DNA from: an uncultured Hyphomicrobiales bacterium
Lineage (GTDB): Bacteria > Pseudomonadota > Alphaproteobacteria > Rhizobiales > Xanthobacteraceae
NCBI GenBank assembly: GCA_903891395.1
Contig: CAITEM010000073.1
Coordinates: 1 to 9,962, forward strand
Length of the DNA: 9,962 nucleotides
Reading direction: 5' to 3'
In this document: positions 7,396 through 9,962 of the stretch, piece by piece
Position numbering within the stretch: the first letter of the stretch is position 1
Layout: each line of letters begins with the position of its first letter
Program-made: the position numbers and the translations under genes
Notes under the pieces: model-generated
What the model saw: the letters and a program-made list of their open reading frames with translations, nothing else
The model's database searches: none
Told to the model about the DNA's origin: nothing

Positions 7396-9081
7396 CTACT
7401 GCTGCACGCGCAGACCGAGCAGGAAAATACTCGAGGTGTAATCGTTGCCCGTGACGTTGGAGCGCAGCCACTCCTGACGAAATTCGCCTTTGACCTGCAT
7501 CATGCGGTTGAGCTTGTAGGTCAGGCCGAGGCCGAACGAATAGCGCTTATCCTGCCGGTCGCCACCGCCCGTCGTCGTCACGATGCATCCGCAGATCGGA
7601 TCGACGCCGGTGATGACGTCGGCGCCCTGGTACGTATCGATGCCGAAACCGATCTTCGCGCTCCCGATCAGCCAGCGCCGGAATGAATGATCGACCTGCA
7701 GACCGATGTCGCGATAGAGCACACCCGAGACGCCGGGAATGGTGGATTCGCCGACCGTCGAGTTGGCGGTGAGCTTGGCGCTGGTCAGCGCGTTGACGGT
7801 CCAGATCAGCGAGGCGTTGCCGATCAGGCCGGAAAGCTGCGTCAAACGCGGGTCCTCGTAGTTGCGCCGTGTATAGCCGAGCGCGATCTCGCCTTTCAGC
7901 AATTGCGATATTTCAAAGGTCGAACCGAGTTTGCCGGTCACGCCTTTTGAATCGCGCTGATAGCCCTCAAGATCGGCGTTGAGATCGTGCACGCGCGTGT
8001 CCGTGCTGACTTCAACGAAGGGTGTCACGCCGGGCGTCAGTTCGTAACCGCCGCGCAACGTGCCGGTGTACTGATCGTAGTTGCGGTCCTTGTTGCTGCC
8101 GGTGGTGCCGTCGGTGAATGTCGAGTCCTGATAGGCGGTGCGCTCGGCGTCGCCTTTGACCGACACATCGAGGCGGTTGAAACGATAGCCGAGACCGGCG
8201 TTGCCGCCGACGGTGGTGAAAATCGGCAACTTCGAAAGTCCCAGTTCCAGGTTCGGGCTGCCGGGATTGTCGGTACCGACCTGCAGCCGACTGCCGAGAT
8301 CGATACGCGCGTCTCGCGTGATGTCGACGCGGCCATCGGCCTTGGCGTTGACGTTCGGCCGGCTCAGCGTCGGCGTGGTGTCGGGGCTGTAGCCGGTATA
8401 GCTGCCGCGCAGCTCAGCCTTGAGTTCGTGGCGCGACCAGTCCGACTGCGCCAGCAATTCCGGCGAGACGGTGTAGAGCGAGGCGCCCTGGCCGCCGGTG
8501 ACGTGCGCGGGATTGGTGTCGTAGCCGCCGATCAACTCGATCGCGGGGAACAAAATAAAGCTGCCCGCGCGCACGCCGAGCGGCGCGTAAGGATCGTCCG
8601 TCTCGACGTGCGCCTTGCGCTTGGTCGGCTTGCGGCGGATCGGGCCGATGTCCGGCACGGCCGGTTCGCCGGGCGCGGACGCATAGGCGGCGTTGGCGGC
8701 GGGAAGCGCCGGCTTCTGATACGGCGAGATCGGGACCGGGTCCGGAAGTTTCGCCGCCGCTGCTTGCGCATCGGTGCCCGGCTTGGCCTTCACCTTGGCC
8801 GCAGCCTTGGCTTTACCCTTTTTGTTGTTGCTCGAGTCGAAGCCCGTGGTGCCGGCACCCGACGGCGGCGGCGTCAACGCGGGCGCGGGGCCGAGTTGCG
8901 CGGGTTGCGCGCGATTGAATTGCTGAAACTTCGGCGGGTTGCGCGGATCGGCCTGAAGGTTCGGCGCCAGCGGATCGGGCCCGGCGATTTGCGCGTGCGC
9001 ACTCACACTGCCGAGCAGAACGCCGCCGGCGGCCACCGCGCCCAAAAGCGCAGCCCGGTGTGAATGAAAAAGGCGTGGCAC
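7396..9081 (-). CDS. Outer-membrane beta-barrel protein (BBP2-like)
   Basis: A 561-residue outer-membrane protein of the putative beta-barrel porin 2 type (Pfam PF10082 is the likely match); its cargo or role is not known. A Sec signal peptide runs to AHA (residue 30; MPRLFHSHRAALLGAVAAGG). Residues 31-165 form a Pro/Ala-rich, probably periplasmic stretch with a Lys/Ala run (NNKKGKAKAAAKVKAK, 85-100). From about 165 the sequence alternates polar and hydrophobic residues as amphipathic strands with Asp/Asn-rich turns (PAIELIGGYDTN, HELKAELRGSYTGY, DVSVKGDAERTAY, YSFGLGLTYKL). The last strand is SIFLLGLRVQQ; it ends in Gln, not the usual aromatic residue. A C-G-C pair (497, 499) lies in a predicted loop. 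The start is GTG with a perfect AGGAGG at 9101-9096, 14 bases upstream; no in-frame start lies closer to it. Members of this group often sit near surface polysaccharide genes, and galU is the neighbour, but a link is only inference. Confidence 0.82.
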   Translation of the reverse strand: MPRLFHSHRAALLGAVAAGGVLLGSVSAHAQIAGPDPLAPNLQADPRNPPKFQQFNRAQPAQLGPAPALTPPPSGAGTTGFDSSNNKKGKAKAAAKVKAKPGTDAQAAAAKLPDPVPISPYQKPALPAANAAYASAPGEPAVPDIGPIRRKPTKRKAHVETDDPYAPLGVRAGSFILFPAIELIGGYDTNPAHVTGGQGASLYTVSPELLAQSDWSRHELKAELRGSYTGYSPDTTPTLSRPNVNAKADGRVDITRDARIDLGSRLQVGTDNPGSPNLELGLSKLPIFTTVGGNAGLGYRFNRLDVSVKGDAERTAYQDSTFTDGTTGSNKDRNYDQYTGTLRGGYELTPGVTPFVEVSTDTRVHDLNADLEGYQRDSKGVTGKLGSTFEISQLLKGEIALGYTRRNYEDPRLTQLSGLIGNASLIWTVNALTSAKLTANSTVGESTIPGVSGVLYRDIGLQVDHSFRRWLIGSAKIGFGIDTYQGADVITGVDPICGCIVTTTGGGDRQDKRYSFGLGLTYKLNRMMQVKGEFRQEWLRSNVTGNDYTSSIFLLGLRVQQ

Positions 9082-9150
9082 GTCCGCTACTGAAGCCTCC
9101 TGTGCCCGGCCAAAGGCGCGGCCATAGCGGCGCGCCCGCAGCCGGCGGGG

Positions 9151-9193
9151 GTGGTTAACGGACGCTAAAGGGCTATGGTTAACGAGGCGTTAG
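9151..9193 (-). promoter_or_regulatory. Two tandem CtrA-like boxes upstream of the beta-barrel gene
   Basis: On the - strand, box 1 (9193-9175) reads CTAA-N7-TTAACCAT and box 2 (9169-9151) reads TTTA-N7-TTAACCAC. The alphaproteobacterial CtrA consensus is TTAA-N7-TTAA, often with CCAT after it. Each box has one mismatch in its first half-site and a perfect second half-site, and the two repeat with a 24-base period. They lie 70-112 bases before the barrel start, a suitable place for transcriptional control. Binding is not shown by sequence alone. Confidence 0.4.
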
Positions 9194-9219
9194 GCCCCGC
9201 AAGGCTTTGATTAAGCGGC

Positions 9220-9962
9220 TCAAATCCAGCCTTTGAGCTCGCGGGCAACGAGGTCTTCAATCACTTCCATGCCGCCAGGACTGTCGTTGAGACAGGGAAT
9301 GGCCGCGAAGTTCTCGCCGCCCGCTTCCTTGAAGAACTGGGCGTTCTCCATGGCGATCTCCTCGAGCGTCTCAAGACAGTCCGAGGAGAAGCCTGGCGTG
9401 ATGATGGCGATGTTCTTCACGCCCTGCGCGGCCAGCGCCTTCACGGTGACGTCGGTATAGGGCTTGAGCCATTCGCTCGGTCCGAAGCGCGACTGAAACG
9501 TCAGCATCAATTGCTTGGTGTCGAGCTTGAGCCGCTCACGCAAGAGACGCGCGGTGACGTGACACTGGCAGTAATAGGGATCGCCCTTCGCCAGATATTC
9601 TTCCGGCATGCCGTGGAACGAGGCGATGATCACCTCGGGTTTGAACGGCAGCGTCGCCAGATTGGCTTCGACCGATTGGGCCAGCGCTTCGATATAGACC
9701 GGCTCGTCATAGTAAGCCGGCGCGGTGCGCACCGCCGGCTGCCAGCGCATGCGCGCCAGCACCTCGAACACCTTGTCGTTGACGGTGGCCGTCGTTGCCG
9801 CGGCATATTGCGGATAGAGCGGCACGATCAGAACGCGGTCGCAGCCGGCGGCCTGCATGGCGTCGAGCCGCGAGGCGATCGACGGATTGCCGTAGCGCAT
9901 CGCCCAGTCGACCAAGAGACGCGGATCGTTGGCAAGCTTCGCGCCGAGCTTGTCCGATTGCG
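9220..9962 (-). CDS. hemH: Ferrochelatase (protoheme ferro-lyase), C-terminal part
   Basis: The last 246-247 codons of ferrochelatase, usually near 345 in alphaproteobacteria; the 5' end is outside the window and the frame is open to base 9962 (the visible part begins QSDKLGAKLANDPRL). It inserts ferrous iron into protoporphyrin IX to make protoheme, at the cytoplasmic membrane. Diagnostic residues are the catalytic His in IIASFHGMPEEY (His codon 9615-9613) and the Glu of the SSDCLETLEEI motif (Glu codon 9372-9370). Family sequences VDWAMRYGNPSI, LIVPLYPQYAAATTA and LTFQSRFGPSEWLKPYT also match. GDPYYCQCH carries a C-x-C pair seen at this place in many relatives; a cluster cannot be claimed. 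The stop is followed by a 138-base gap before the barrel gene on the same strand, with no strong terminator visible, so read-through from hemH into the barrel gene is possible. Confidence 0.97.
   Translation of the reverse strand, partial: QSDKLGAKLANDPRLLVDWAMRYGNPSIASRLDAMQAAGCDRVLIVPLYPQYAAATTATVNDKVFEVLARMRWQPAVRTAPAYYDEPVYIEALAQSVEANLATLPFKPEVIIASFHGMPEEYLAKGDPYYCQCHVTARLLRERLKLDTKQLMLTFQSRFGPSEWLKPYTDVTVKALAAQGVKNIAIITPGFSSDCLETLEEIAMENAQFFKEAGGENFAAIPCLNDSPGGMEVIEDLVARELKGWI

Noticed and set aside
7987..9063. A 358-codon open frame on the + strand opposite the beta-barrel gene
   Set aside because: It is Arg/Ala/Gly/Val-rich with no domain, and the - strand gene has a signal peptide, ribosome binding site and barrel pattern.

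Overview
The window looks like ordinary chromosomal core sequence from a GC-rich alphaproteobacterium, most likely order Hyphomicrobiales (Rhizobiales), near the Bradyrhizobium, Rhodopseudomonas, Xanthobacter or Pseudolabrys lineages. This placement is inferred from strong G/C preference at third codon positions, the kinds of proteins present (a DUF459 periplasmic protein, an MltB_2-type transglycosylase with a C-terminal peptidoglycan-binding domain, a large beta-barrel of the BBP2 type) and their order. No tRNA, rRNA, insertion sequence, phage gene, CRISPR array or defence module is visible.

Layout. Bases 1-3118 (+) hold the 3' third of gltB and complete gltD, the two subunits of NADPH-dependent glutamate synthase, one base apart. 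A 12-bp hairpin whose loop contains the gltD stop codon closes this operon. Bases 3138-6315 (-) hold two exported-protein genes transcribed in the order mltB (lytic transglycosylase), then a DUF459 SGNH-fold protein; a terminator-like hairpin lies between them. A 141-bp divergent intergenic region separates mltB from galU (+, 6457-7338), which makes UDP-glucose. galU converges on a GTG-started outer-membrane beta-barrel gene (-, 7396-9081). Its upstream region carries two tandem boxes resembling CtrA sites. The window ends inside hemH (ferrochelatase, -), the last enzyme of protoheme synthesis.

How the genes relate. gltBD (ammonium assimilation) and hemH are metabolic housekeeping genes. The central block has an envelope theme: peptidoglycan cleavage (mltB), a periplasmic SGNH-like protein of unknown role, UDP-glucose supply for surface polysaccharides (galU), and an outer-membrane barrel.

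I do not see a clear undescribed multi-gene system. The points most worth a second look are: (a) the DUF459 protein, in which the Ser, Asn and His positions of the SGNH motifs all appear replaced and an Ala/Asp/Lys-rich segment interrupts the domain; (b) the paired CtrA-like boxes upstream of the barrel gene; and (c) the two hairpins, one over the gltD stop codon and one in the DUF459 leader.
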